IMG/VR virus record: IMGVR_UViG_3300050821_001920
Location: 1-42,662 of that record
Strand: one strand, 5' to 3'
DNA length: 42,662 bases
Origin: a virus
In this document: positions 5,653 to 12,307 of the stretch, in pieces
How positions within the stretch are numbered: the stretch's first letter is position 1
Layout: each line of letters begins with the position of its first letter
Translations under genes and position numbers: made by a program
Notes under the pieces: model-generated
Databases searched by the model: none
Told to the model about the DNA's origin: nothing
What the model saw: only the letters and a program-made list of their open reading frames with translations

Positions 5653-6319
5653 CTATGCCGATCTTGCCTCTTGCTGGGATGCTTGCCGGGAAGCCCTGTC
5701 GGCTAATGGACTAGCGGTGCTACAGACTACCAGCCGCGGCGAGCCTGTGACCATCCAGTGGGAAACCATGGACAAGGAATCGGGCGAAGTCACCCAGTAC
5801 AAGGTCGATACGGTCGAGACCGTGATTGTGACTACGCTGCTGCATTCCTCAGGCCAGTGGATCTCAAGTCCCCTGCCCATGATCCCTAGGGATGCAAGCC
5901 CCCAAGGGATAGGCTCTGCAATCACCTACGGAAGGCGCTACGGGCTTTGCGCCATGGTGGGGGTTGCTCAGGTCGATGATGATGGCAATGCCGCCTCAGG
6001 CCGTCCTATTGCGACCAAGGGACATAGCCCGAAAGGTGATCTTGGACAGAACGTGCCACCGGCTAAAGCTCAGGCGACCGCTTCGCACATGCTAAAACTG
6101 ATGAACGAGGACGTTATCGGAGATCATGATGGACTCAAAAAGGCCATGATCGTGCTGGATTATCATGAGAAAATCTTGAATCCTGATGAGAATCTATATG
6201 TCGCTGTGGGTGAGGTTTTGACTCCCGCGAAGCGCAATGCCTGGAAGGCTTTGGTATCCATGGCGAAGGCAGCGGAGAAGGCAGATAGAGCATCTGATCC
6301 CTCTAGGCCGCGGTTTTGA
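5546..6319 (+). CDS. erf: Erf-family single-strand annealing protein
   Basis: The 257-residue protein carries the Erf-superfamily signatures: NPFFGSNYADLASCWDACRE near residue 30, then SPQGIGSAITYGRRYGLCAM, then GVAQVDDDGNAA. Erf proteins (P22 Erf type) bind single-stranded DNA and anneal homologous strands, allowing recombination-dependent genome circularisation and repair. The C-terminal 100 residues are a variable helical region. ATG 5546 has AAGGA upstream. No partner exonuclease of the lambda Exo type was found nearby. It is the only recognisable replication/recombination protein of the rightward operon. Confidence 0.9.
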   Translation: MDKSESINELATALSKAQSEITGAKKDSKNPFFGSNYADLASCWDACREALSANGLAVLQTTSRGEPVTIQWETMDKESGEVTQYKVDTVETVIVTTLLHSSGQWISSPLPMIPRDASPQGIGSAITYGRRYGLCAMVGVAQVDDDGNAASGRPIATKGHSPKGDLGQNVPPAKAQATASHMLKLMNEDVIGDHDGLKKAMIVLDYHEKILNPDENLYVAVGEVLTPAKRNAWKALVSMAKAAEKADRASDPSRPRF

Positions 6320-6630
6320 TCGATACGGAGAGAATGGAGGCGGCGATGCAGTATTTGGCTGAAACGGACGACAAATACGCGCTCGCTAAGGCGGACCTCT
6401 TGCGTACCGAGATCCTGGCCAAGCGCGCCAGGGCTCGCGTGTTCATGACTGGCGAGGGGTCAGTAGAGGCGCGTAAAGCCGCCGCAGAGGGCCATAGCGA
6501 GGTGATCGCTGTGGATGATGCGCTGGTAGAGGCTACCGTGACTTTTGAGACCTTGAAGGCCCGTAGGAGCCGTGCCGAGATTCTGATCGATGTTTACCGG
6601 ACACTTGAGGCCTCGAGGCGCAAGACATGA
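6316..6630 (+). CDS. Conserved helical phage protein near erf
   Basis: About 104 residues, almost entirely charged helix (AMQYLAETDDKYALAKADLL, then RTEILAKRARARVF, then a long C-terminal helix ending TLEASRRKT). Similar proteins are commonly next to annealing-protein genes in phages (family memory, no function known). Start choice: a TTG at 6316 overlaps the erf stop; ATG 6334 or ATG 6346 (with GGAGG five bases upstream) are good alternatives. Its stop overlaps the integrase remnant start as ATGA. Confidence 0.7.
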   Translation: MIDTERMEAAMQYLAETDDKYALAKADLLRTEILAKRARARVFMTGEGSVEARKAAAEGHSEVIAVDDALVEATVTFETLKARRSRAEILIDVYRTLEASRRKT

Positions 6631-6970
6631 CAATGAATGATCTTTTTGACCGATACGAGAATGAATGCGTGCCGTTGCTGCAATGGCGCACTAGACGCGA
6701 CTATCACAGCATCCTCGTCATTCTGCGCCGCCACTTTGGTCACCTAACGCCGCGAGAAGTCACACCGCGCAAAGTAGTCGATTTCCTCGAGGTAAAGACT
6801 GGCAGGGTTCATAGGAACCGCATGGTCACGATTTCCACGATCTTAGAGCCAAGGCCGTCTCCGACAATCAAAGCCTTGAGGGCGCTTATCTTCTGGCCGG
6901 CCATACCGACAGCAAGATGACGCGGAAAGTTTATGACCGTTCTCGTCGCATGGTTCAGCCGCTGCGATGA
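6627..6970 (+). pseudogene. int: Tyrosine integrase with internal out-of-frame deletion
   Basis: Codons from ATG 6627 encode a core-binding (SAM-like) N-domain: MNDLFDRYENECVPLLQWRT to the region RKVVDFLEVKTGRVHRNRMV. The frame then breaks. From 6833, in another frame, the C-terminal catalytic part appears: FHDLRAKAVSDNQSLEGAYL, then LAGHTDSKMTRKVYDRSRR, ending at TGA 6968-6970. It keeps the HxxR box, the GH and the nucleophile Tyr (KVYDR). The segment with the first catalytic Arg and Lys, around 200 residues in a normal integrase, is missing. CACGATTT and CACGATCT lie together at the junction (6826-6843), suggesting a short-repeat deletion. Integration through this protein is not possible as written. 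Confidence 0.85.
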
Positions 6971-7010
6971 GAGCTACATGTGCAAAGGCCTGTGAGCCTT
7001 GAGAACTGAA

Positions 7011-7697
7011 ATGATCGGCAACGCCACGTTGTATCTAGCCGATTGCGCGGAGGTCATGCCGACGCTGCAGCCGGTGGACTTGCTCCTGTCCGATCCGCCG
7101 TATGGTCTGGGAGAGTCGAGCAAGAATCACAAAAGCCGCAACCGGGTACGAGGCGGTAAGGCGATCATATCAACCGACTACGGAAGCGACGCCTGGGACG
7201 ATGAACCGCCCAGCGCGGCTCAGATTGCGCTATGCGTGAATGCGGCCAAGTCCTCGATCCTTTGGGGCGGGAATTACTTCGGCCTGCCGGCCGCCTCGAA
7301 GTGGCTAGTTTGGGACAAGGAAAACAGCGGCGACTTTGCCGACTGTGAGCTTGCCTGGACGAACTTACCCGGAGCCGTGCGGATCTTCCGGCACATGTGG
7401 AATGGAATGCTTCGGGCGTCGGAGCGCAATACGCCCCGCGTCCACCCGACCCAGAAGCCTGTCGCCCTCATGGATTGGTGCATAAACCAGGCGGATTACC
7501 GCGCAAATTCTGACGGCATGGTGAAAGTCGGCACTGTCAGTACGGTGCTAGACCCGTTCATGGGATCGGGAACAACTGGGATCGCCTGCGTCAACATGGG
7601 CAAGTCATTTATCGGGATCGAGCGCGAGCCGAGGTATTTTGAAATTGCCTGCGAGCGAATCAAAGCCGCGCACGCTCAAACGAGGTTGTTCGCATGA
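7011..7697 (+). CDS. DNA amino-methyltransferase (N6-adenine or N4-cytosine), beta class
   Basis: The 228-residue protein has motif IV near the N-terminus (LLLSDPPYGLG) and the SAM-binding motif I near the C-terminus (VLDPFMGSGTTGIACVNMGK, then SFIGIEREPRYF). This IV-then-I order is that of beta-class amino-methyltransferases. A conserved HPTQKPVALMDWCI segment sits between them. The target sequence cannot be read from the protein. ATG 7011 is chosen over a TTG at 6999. Lacking a partner nuclease, it is most likely an orphan enzyme that protects phage DNA or alters regulation. Confidence 0.9.
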   Translation: MIGNATLYLADCAEVMPTLQPVDLLLSDPPYGLGESSKNHKSRNRVRGGKAIISTDYGSDAWDDEPPSAAQIALCVNAAKSSILWGGNYFGLPAASKWLVWDKENSGDFADCELAWTNLPGAVRIFRHMWNGMLRASERNTPRVHPTQKPVALMDWCINQADYRANSDGMVKVGTVSTVLDPFMGSGTTGIACVNMGKSFIGIEREPRYFEIACERIKAAHAQTRLFA

Positions 7698-7735
7698 AAA
7701 CGACAGCACTGCAAAGAGATTGTGAGTCTCGGTGA
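7694..7735 (+). CDS. 13-codon coupling ORF
   Basis: ATG 7694 overlaps the methyltransferase stop and its own stop overlaps the next GTG start (GTGA). The peptide MKTTALQRDCESR has no recognisable feature. It may be a translational bridge or the stub of a lost gene. Confidence 0.25.
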   Translation: MKTTALQRDCESR

Positions 7736-8451
7736 AACCATTGGCGATCGATCTATTTTGCGGACTCGGCGGTTGGACGGAAGGACTTTTGGCAGAGGGT
7801 TACTACGTGGTCGGATTCGATAATGTGAAGCATGAATACGGAGAGCACCGCTATCCAGCGCAGCTCGTCTTACAGGATGTGCTGACGCTTCACGGGCGCC
7901 AGTTCAAGGATGCGGCGCTTATCGTAGCTTCGCCGCCATGCCAGGCATATAGCTATCGGGCGATGCCCTGGAAGCGCGCCAAGGCCCTACCGCCGCCTGA
8001 CAATAGCTTGTTCGAGGCGTGTTTCCGCATCCAGTGTGAGGCCTCAGAGGCTGCAGGGCACCATGTCCCAATGGTGGTCGAGAACGTCAAAGGTGCGCAG
8101 CCGTGGGTAGGTCGCAGCCGTTGGAACTTCGGTAGTTTCCATTTGTGGGGCGACGTGCCGGCGCTAATGCCCATGATAAAGAAAGCCAGCAAGAATGAGG
8201 GCGGATCGTGGTTCAACATCGCGCATAACACTACCTCCGGAGTAGGGAGAAACCCTGATGGCAGGCTACACGGAAGGAAAGTTGGCGGTGATTGGTTCAA
8301 CAAGGATGAGTATCCAAAGCGCGGAACCTGCGGATCGCGCCGGCGCAAATTAGCCTCCGCTCTGATGGCTAAAATTCCGCAGCCTCTAGCGCGGCATATC
8401 GCGCGGACATACCTTCCGCAACAATTGAAGGAAATTGCGAATGGGCGATAA
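7732..8451 (+). CDS. C5-cytosine DNA methyltransferase, rightward paralog
   Basis: GTG 7732 opens MKPLAIDLFCGLGGWTEGLL, motif I of C5-methyltransferases. VASPPCQAYSY carries the catalytic Cys (motif IV) and MVVENVKGA is motif VI. RSRWNFGSFHLWG and MAKIPQPLARHIARTY match the other enzyme at 3007-3831 closely. At 239 residues it is about 35 shorter, lacking a segment after PWKRAKA and part of the presumed target-recognition region, so the two may recognise different sequences. It follows the amino-methyltransferase directly, making a modification pair in one operon. Confidence 0.9.
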   Translation: MKPLAIDLFCGLGGWTEGLLAEGYYVVGFDNVKHEYGEHRYPAQLVLQDVLTLHGRQFKDAALIVASPPCQAYSYRAMPWKRAKALPPPDNSLFEACFRIQCEASEAAGHHVPMVVENVKGAQPWVGRSRWNFGSFHLWGDVPALMPMIKKASKNEGGSWFNIAHNTTSGVGRNPDGRLHGRKVGGDWFNKDEYPKRGTCGSRRRKLASALMAKIPQPLARHIARTYLPQQLKEIANGR

Positions 8452-8737
8452 ATCACGCGGTCTATACAACAAGTTCAACGTCACGCGCACCGATGGGAGC
8501 AGCGAGCCAGGTGGCAAGCATGACGGTTGCGACTACTTCGTTCTGGACCTATCACATGATCCTTATGCCATTCCGGCCCTGATGGCTTACCACGAAGCCT
8601 GCCAAGCGTTATATCCGCGCCTTGCGAGCGACATTCTCACCAAAATTAGAACTCATTGCGATCATGAATGGACTGACAAAATTCGTGGTCGAAATCGAAC
8701 TGGGGTTCATTGCATGTATTGCGGAGTTGATCAATGA
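8441..8737 (+). CDS. Conserved phage protein with C-terminal zinc ribbon
   Basis: ATG 8441 has AAGGA eight bases upstream. The 98-residue protein begins MGDKSRGLYNKFNVTRTDGS, then KHDGCDYFVLDLSHDPYAIP, a pattern I know from many phage hypothetical proteins of this type. The last 25 residues (CDHEW ... GVHCMYCGVDQ) look like an added zinc ribbon. Function unknown. It overlaps the end of the methyltransferase gene and is coupled to the next gene by ATGA. Confidence 0.75.
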   Translation: MGDKSRGLYNKFNVTRTDGSSEPGGKHDGCDYFVLDLSHDPYAIPALMAYHEACQALYPRLASDILTKIRTHCDHEWTDKIRGRNRTGVHCMYCGVDQ

Positions 8738-9147
8738 CTCACTTTTGTTCAGCAAAGGAATCACCTGAATTGACGTGCGGGCATCTGCGTCACGCCAGAA
8801 ATAAAATCTCTGAACTCGAACAGGAGCTCAATGATTACAAGGAAGTCCTCGCAGACAAGCATCGCTTGATTCGAGAGTTGGACGTTCTTTTGAATGGTTC
8901 TGGCGCAGCCCAGCAAGCCAGTCTGATCGACATAATTTCTCAGGTTAGGCGAGAAAATATCCGATCGCCTAGCTGTCCTCCTTACGCCTATGTTGGCAAG
9001 CGTTTAGATCAAGATGAAGTTTTGGTGAACGGCGATATACCAATCAGGCAGGCGGACATGGATCTGTTGGGCGAACCGTATTGCCGAGAGTGTCATATGA
9101 TTCTATCAATAGGTCATGCAGAGGATTGCCCGAAACGCCATGAGTGA
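8734..9147 (+). CDS. Coiled-coil protein with C-terminal zinc knuckle
   Basis: The 137-residue protein has an N-terminal Cys/His cluster, a charged coiled-coil segment (ARNKISELEQELNDYKEVLA, about residues 21-50) and ends in CRECHMILSIGHAEDC, a C-x2-C-x7-H-x3-C motif. The identical spacing occurs in the leftward-operon protein at 1763-2071. Possibly an oligomeric zinc-binding adaptor; no family name recognised. Confidence 0.65.
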   Translation: MTHFCSAKESPELTCGHLRHARNKISELEQELNDYKEVLADKHRLIRELDVLLNGSGAAQQASLIDIISQVRRENIRSPSCPPYAYVGKRLDQDEVLVNGDIPIRQADMDLLGEPYCRECHMILSIGHAEDCPKRHE

Positions 9148-9454
9148 TAACGACGTTGTAAAGGGAATAAGGGCTCGCCATAAGAGTGCCACCCCCAAGC
9201 CTGGTATCAACCCTGCGTGGGCCAATGCTGAGGTCGATATCGGCTTGCTGCTCAAGGAGTACGACTGGATGAGACTCGATCGAGATTCGCACCAGCGAGT
9301 AGCTATGAGAGCAATGGAGCGGGCCGATAAACTGGCTGCTAAAAAAATTTCCGAGTCGCTCTCGGATGATGTGGGTACAAGCGGCGGCGATCCTACCGAG
9401 AATGGAGAAAATGGCCGCACATGCTCACAAGCGCAAAGAGCCTCTGAATCATGA
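9140..9454 (+). CDS. Hypothetical protein (104 residues)
   Basis: Starts at ATG 9140, overlapping the previous gene by eight bases. The sequence has a basic N-terminus (DNDVVKGIRARHKSATPKPG), a central helix (WANAEVDIGLLLKEYDWMRL) and an acidic/polar, low-complexity tail. No domain recognised. The stop overlaps the next start as ATGA, consistent with a real gene in the chain. Confidence 0.6.
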   Translation: MSDNDVVKGIRARHKSATPKPGINPAWANAEVDIGLLLKEYDWMRLDRDSHQRVAMRAMERADKLAAKKISESLSDDVGTSGGDPTENGENGRTCSQAQRASES

Positions 9455-9741
9455 GCGAATTTCTCGAAATGGCCGAAAAGTATTACGCGGTTGCACAGTC
9501 GCTGCGATCTCAGGCCGGGTATCTGACCGGCGTTGCCGAGTTCTTGGAGCGCAAAGCTGATAGCTATTGCGAGGAAAACATAAAATTGCATCCGCAGCCG
9601 AGCGTTGGCGAGCATCCTGGCGGCGGTCCGTGCATTCATGTCTGGTCGCTCACCAATCGGTCGGCTATCGAAAACGGCAAGTGCGGACTGTGCGGAAATG
9701 AAGTGACAGTTCCGGAAACGGCCTGTGCGGCCCTTGCCTGA
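9451..9741 (+). CDS. Zinc-ribbon protein interrupted by an in-frame TGA
   Basis: The 96-residue product has a helical N-terminus (MAEKYYAVAQSLRSQAGYLT) and a Cys/His region (PCIHVWSLTNRSAIENGKCG, LCG). Its TGA (9739-9741) is followed in the same frame by 28 more sensible codons containing HICVHCGKRDDEH, and that extension ends in a stop overlapping the next gene's GTG. The annotated product may therefore be a nonsense-truncated or readthrough-regulated version of a longer protein of about 125 residues. Confidence 0.6.
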   Translation: MSEFLEMAEKYYAVAQSLRSQAGYLTGVAEFLERKADSYCEENIKLHPQPSVGEHPGGGPCIHVWSLTNRSAIENGKCGLCGNEVTVPETACAALA

Positions 9742-9828
9742 GACAGGACAGACCACATCTGTGTTCATTGCGGCAAGCGCGACGATGAGCACGCCAGCTT
9801 TCAAGCGAACCGGGGAGGTGTCAAGTGA
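9742..9828 (+). pseudogene. In-frame zinc-ribbon extension beyond the TGA at 9739
   Basis: This stretch has no start codon of its own and continues the frame of 9451-9741. It encodes DRTDHICVHCGKRDDEHASF followed by QANRGGVK and a TGA that overlaps the GTG start of the next gene (GTGA). The C-x2-C pair and the GTGA coupling suggest it was, or still is, translated as the C-terminus of the upstream protein, either after a TGG-to-TGA change or by UGA readthrough. Confidence 0.45.
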
Positions 9829-10070
9829 GCGAGACGCTAGGCGAGCGCCGAATGAAAAAGGGAGGCGACTGCAACCTGTGGACGCCCAGAGAATTGCTGC
9901 TCGCTATGCTGCGCGACCTGGACGATATCTCGCTTGACGGAATTATGGTGTGTTACTTCCGGCGTGAAGGCGATGGCACTATCACCGGCATGAAACGCTC
10001 TAAGACCACGGTCATGGAAGCTGTCGCCATGGTAGAGATGGCGAAATATGACTTACTCAGAATTGAGTGA
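9825..10070 (+). CDS. Hypothetical protein (81 residues)
   Basis: GTG 9825 has a strong GGGGAGG upstream. The protein contains CNLWTPRELLLAMLRDLDDI followed by a beta-like region with YFRREGDGTITG and a C-terminal helix. No family recognised. The ribosome-binding region is one of several recurring start cassettes in this operon. Confidence 0.6.
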   Translation: MSETLGERRMKKGGDCNLWTPRELLLAMLRDLDDISLDGIMVCYFRREGDGTITGMKRSKTTVMEAVAMVEMAKYDLLRIE

Positions 10071-10084
10071 CACGCAGGAGAGTT
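10064..10084 (+). repeat. Second recurring start cassette, copy 1
   Basis: GAGTGACACGCAGGAGAGTT precedes ATG 10087. A close copy, GAGTGACGCAGGAGAGC, lies at 10315-10331 before ATG 10332. Both contain AGGAG. They mark the starts of two consecutive genes of unrelated sequence. Confidence 0.5.
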
Positions 10085-10086
10085 AA

Positions 10087-10335
10087 ATGACCAACGAGCA
10101 AATCAAGTACATGGTGGACCGCTTCCTAGGATGGCGCTTGCCTGAGCATTTCCGCCCAGATGCTGGGATCAGTTTCAATCCTGAGTACAACGTCGAATAT
10201 AACGCGGCGCAGGGCAAGTCTCCCGCGCGCCATGAGCCCTCCGGCACGAACCTGTTCGACGCCACGCAAGCCGAAGCGATGGTGCGCTTCATGGTCGAAG
10301 GAATGCCACAAGCGAGTGACGCAGGAGAGCAATGA
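10087..10335 (+). CDS. Conserved small phage protein
   Basis: ATG 10087 follows AGGAGAG. The 82-residue protein reads MTNEQIKYMVDRFLGWRLPE, then HFRPDAGISF, then PSGTNLFDATQAEAMVRFMV, a layout shared by many phage hypothetical proteins with the TNLFDATQAEAMVR core. The role is unknown. It is coupled to the next gene by ATGA. Confidence 0.75.
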   Translation: MTNEQIKYMVDRFLGWRLPEHFRPDAGISFNPEYNVEYNAAQGKSPARHEPSGTNLFDATQAEAMVRFMVEGMPQASDAGEQ

Positions 10336-10757
10336 ATGAACCGCTCTGGTGGCTCACGAAGGACGGCGACAAAGACTGCCTCGCGCTATACGAGAGGCAT
10401 TACAGCGCCTACCGATACGCAGACGGACGGCACCGCACTCAGTTTGTGGGTCCAGGTGAAAAGGTCGTCCTCCGCACTGAGCGCGCCTGCGCCGTTTGGG
10501 TCTGGCGAAAGTTTATCGACGACAGTGGTCAGCAAGGAATCAACTGCGCCGTCTTTAGGAATGAAGGGACGGCGCGCAGCTCGTGCCTTATACGCCAAGC
10601 GGATCAAATTGCTGATTGCCTCTGGCCTGGTGAGAGGCATTACACCTACGTCAACCCGCAAAGGATCGCCTCAAGGAACCCTGGATATTGCTTTCAGTGC
10701 GCTGGATGGCAGAAATGCGGACGAACAAAAGGAGGCTTGCTGATCTATGAGCGGTGA
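10332..10757 (+). CDS. Conserved phage protein, function unknown
   Basis: The 141-residue protein contains LYERHYSAYRYADGRHRTQF, GPGEKVVLRT, then CAVFRNEGTARSSCLIRQAD, and ends RHYTYVNPQRIASRNPGYCF followed by QCAGWQKCGRTKGGLLIYE. These blocks recur in phage proteins; the NPGYCFxxAGW segment and overall strand-helix pattern resemble a GNAT-like fold, but I see no certain acetyl-CoA loop, so catalysis is not claimed. Its start overlaps the previous stop (ATGA). Confidence 0.75.
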   Translation: MNEPLWWLTKDGDKDCLALYERHYSAYRYADGRHRTQFVGPGEKVVLRTERACAVWVWRKFIDDSGQQGINCAVFRNEGTARSSCLIRQADQIADCLWPGERHYTYVNPQRIASRNPGYCFQCAGWQKCGRTKGGLLIYER

Positions 10758-11016
10758 TCCAGCAGAACCCATGGACGATAGCGACAGGTACGCGCTCTGC
10801 AAGCATTGCGGCTGGGATATGGAATGGGCCGAATGTCTCTACTTAGATTGCGAGGATGGCCAGTACGACGCATGGGAGTACGACTCGATCAACAATGCTC
10901 CGGGAACATACGAGATCTGCCGGGAGTGCAACGGTGCTGGCGGCCACTGGTACTGCCCGAATAAAAAATGCCAGCCAACACAATCTACTTCAGTAGGAGT
11001 CAAAGATGGAAATTAG
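10747..11016 (+). CDS. Acidic DnaJ-like zinc-finger miniprotein
   Basis: The 89-residue protein carries ALCKHCGWDMEW, then CRECNGAGGHWYCPNKKC. The second block resembles the CxxCxGxG repeats of DnaJ zinc domains. It is rich in Asp/Glu/Tyr elsewhere. A zinc-stabilised protein-binding module is likely, with no J-domain present. The tail codons (TSVGVK) overlap a repeated start cassette used by the next gene. Confidence 0.65.
   Translation: MSGDPAEPMDDSDRYALCKHCGWDMEWAECLYLDCEDGQYDAWEYDSINNAPGTYEICRECNGAGGHWYCPNKKCQPTQSTSVGVKDGN
10985..11004 (+). repeat. Recurring translation-start cassette, copy 1
   Basis: CTACTTCAGTAGGAGTCAAA precedes the ATG at 11006. Close copies lie at 11285-11304 (GTACTTCAGCAGGTGTCAAA, before ATG 11304) and 11704-11723 (CTACTTCAAGCGATGTCAAA, before ATG 11727). 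The AGGAG/AGGTG part serves as the ribosome binding site. A shorter relative (GGAGGTGTCAA) precedes GTG 9825. Confidence 0.6.
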
Positions 11017-11224
11017 CCGCCAGCAGTACGAGAACGCCTGCGAGGACCGCGAAGGACTGGCGAAGCGTTGCGCCGGCGCAGAGGACTTGCTGCTAGGGAT
11101 GATCGGCCTTGTTCAATTGCTATCGCACAACAAGGACATACCAGAAGATATCCGCAAGGACATGCTTATAAACCATCGTTACGTCGATGCAGTTGCGTTC
11201 GGGGCGGTGCCGTCGCGTGGTTGA
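11006..11224 (+). CDS. Hypothetical helical protein (72 residues)
   Basis: ATG 11006 is preceded by AGTAGGAGT, part of a recurring start cassette. The protein is a charged helix (ISRQQYENACEDREGLAKRC) plus a C-terminal block with DIRKDMLINHRYVDAVAFGA. Not recognised. A spacer of about 80 bp without a convincing gene follows. Confidence 0.6.
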   Translation: MEISRQQYENACEDREGLAKRCAGAEDLLLGMIGLVQLLSHNKDIPEDIRKDMLINHRYVDAVAFGAVPSRG

Positions 11225-11284
11225 AGTGGCCGCCCTGTTCGTCCGCGCCGATAATGGTCAGTCGTGCGTTAGGACGCTCAGCAC

Positions 11285-11304
11285 GTACTTCAGCAGGTGT
11301 CAAA
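11285..11304 (+). repeat. Recurring translation-start cassette, copy 2
   Basis: This copy differs from copy 1 at only a few positions and precedes the first H-x3-C miniprotein gene. In another frame it encodes TSAGVK, matching the C-terminal TSVGVK read through copy 1, which suggests both came from duplication of a gene boundary. Confidence 0.55.
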
Positions 11305-11513
11305 TGAGCGATCCACTTACTAATTCGGCCAGATTGGTAGGCAAGCAGATAGCGCAAATCATGCTATTGAAGGAGCGCTTTAATGCCTGCCGCCTGGCTC
11401 TCCGTAAATATGGGAGGCATCTCGACTACTGCCATTTGAGGCACGGCGATGATTGCACTTGCGGCTTGCGTGAAGATTTGGAGGCTGCCGAACGAGATGA
11501 GCATGGAACCTAA
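11304..11513 (+). CDS. H-x3-C / C-x-C miniprotein, first tandem copy
   Basis: ATG 11304 has AGGTG upstream within a repeated start cassette. The 69-residue protein has a helical N-terminus and ends LRKYGRHLDYCHLRHGDDCT, CGL, giving H-x3-C-x7-C-x-C. The next gene (11497) carries the same KYGxHxxxC ... CTCG block, so the two are tandem paralogs. Such motifs appear in several short phage proteins and probably hold one zinc ion. Confidence 0.65.
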   Translation: MSDPLTNSARLVGKQIAQIMLLKERFNACRLALRKYGRHLDYCHLRHGDDCTCGLREDLEAAERDEHGT

Positions 11514-11730
11514 AATCCACGAAGCCGAAGTAGATCGGCTCAAGGCGCTGCTATGGAAGTACGGCAAGCATAGGGCTGAGTGCGCTCTTTGGAAGAGCAT
11601 GTTGAATTACTGCACTTGCGGGTGGGTCAAAGTTCGTTCGACGCTGGCACCGCCATACCCTAAGCCGGAAGACGCTTTCAATGCCTCGATAGCACCGACA
11701 CATCCTACTTCAAGCGATGTCAAAACATGA
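11497..11730 (+). CDS. H-x3-C / C-x-C miniprotein, second tandem copy
   Basis: This 77-residue protein (ATG 11497; ATG 11503 also possible) contains EVDRLKALLWKYGKHRAECA and MLNYCTCGW, matching the motif of the preceding gene with a loop two residues longer. The C-terminal third is Pro/Thr-rich and likely disordered, ending PTSSDVKT. It overlaps the upstream stop and is coupled to the next ATG by ATGA. Confidence 0.6.
   Translation: MSMEPKIHEAEVDRLKALLWKYGKHRAECALWKSMLNYCTCGWVKVRSTLAPPYPKPEDAFNASIAPTHPTSSDVKT
11704..11723 (+). repeat. Recurring translation-start cassette, copy 3
   Basis: This copy is more diverged (GCGATG replaces the AGGAG core), but the flanks CTACTTCA and GTCAAA are kept just before ATG 11727. 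Confidence 0.5.
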
Positions 11731-11969
11731 AAATGCGGCTCAAATGCGAAGAACCGAACCAAATCGTGTTTACAGTCAGCGTGACTGCCACTGCCGGCGA
11801 GTGGGGACACTTCCGAGATTGTCTTGACGACTTCACCATGAAAAGCATGATCGGCAATCGAGACATGGTCTATGCCTTCCGCAACCAGATAAACGATCTG
11901 CTGGCGCAGGCTCGCAAGATCTACTGGCCGCAGGAAGTGACAGAAAATCAATCCGGAGGTGGCGAATGA
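11727..11969 (+). CDS. Small conserved phage protein
   Basis: The 80-residue protein reads MKMRLKCEEPNQIVFTVSVT followed by ATAGEWGHFRDCLDD and a C-terminal helix NDLLAQARKIYWP, a strand-strand-helix layout I recall in several phage hypothetical proteins. No function is known. It is ATGA-coupled on both sides. Confidence 0.7.
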   Translation: MKMRLKCEEPNQIVFTVSVTATAGEWGHFRDCLDDFTMKSMIGNRDMVYAFRNQINDLLAQARKIYWPQEVTENQSGGGE

Positions 11970-12307
11970 AGAAAGAGCAACCAGTGGCCGCGACGATCAG
12001 GTCGCACATCCAAAAGGAAAGCGTCAAGCTAACCGAATTACCGGAGAGGCCTACCGGCTGGACCAAGCATCTGGCGGTCCACTATAACTACGGCGAGAAA
12101 GGCGGCGCCGCTACGTACACCATTCGCGACGACAAGGGGCGACAGACGAACATCGGCTATGCCTACGATACGCGAAAGTCCAAGGGTGCGCCGCGCGGAG
12201 AGGCTGGGTTCTTCGTCAACGGTAGCGAACTCATGTCATGGGCCGATCTGCGGCGTCGCTTCACCGAACTGACACAAGCCAATCCAGAGGTTAAGCCAAA
12301 TGGGTAA
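11966..12307 (+). CDS. Hypothetical basic protein (113 residues)
   Basis: ATG 11966 follows CCGGAGGTGG. The protein is Lys/Arg-rich with a beta-like core (HYNYGEKGGAATYTIRDDKG, RQTNIGYAYDTRK). It could bind nucleic acid, but no domain is recognisable. It overlaps the HAD gene by eight bases. Confidence 0.6.
   Translation: MKKEQPVAATIRSHIQKESVKLTELPERPTGWTKHLAVHYNYGEKGGAATYTIRDDKGRQTNIGYAYDTRKSKGAPRGEAGFFVNGSELMSWADLRRRFTELTQANPEVKPNG

Noticed and set aside
9725-9937. 70-codon rightward ORF
   Set aside because: It overlaps the TGA-interrupted zinc-ribbon frame and the well-supported GTG 9825 gene; Ala/Arg-rich translation is typical of an out-of-frame shadow.
10336-10743. 135-codon rightward ORF
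   Set aside because: It sits entirely inside the conserved 10332-10757 gene in another frame and has Ser/Arg/Thr-rich shadow composition.
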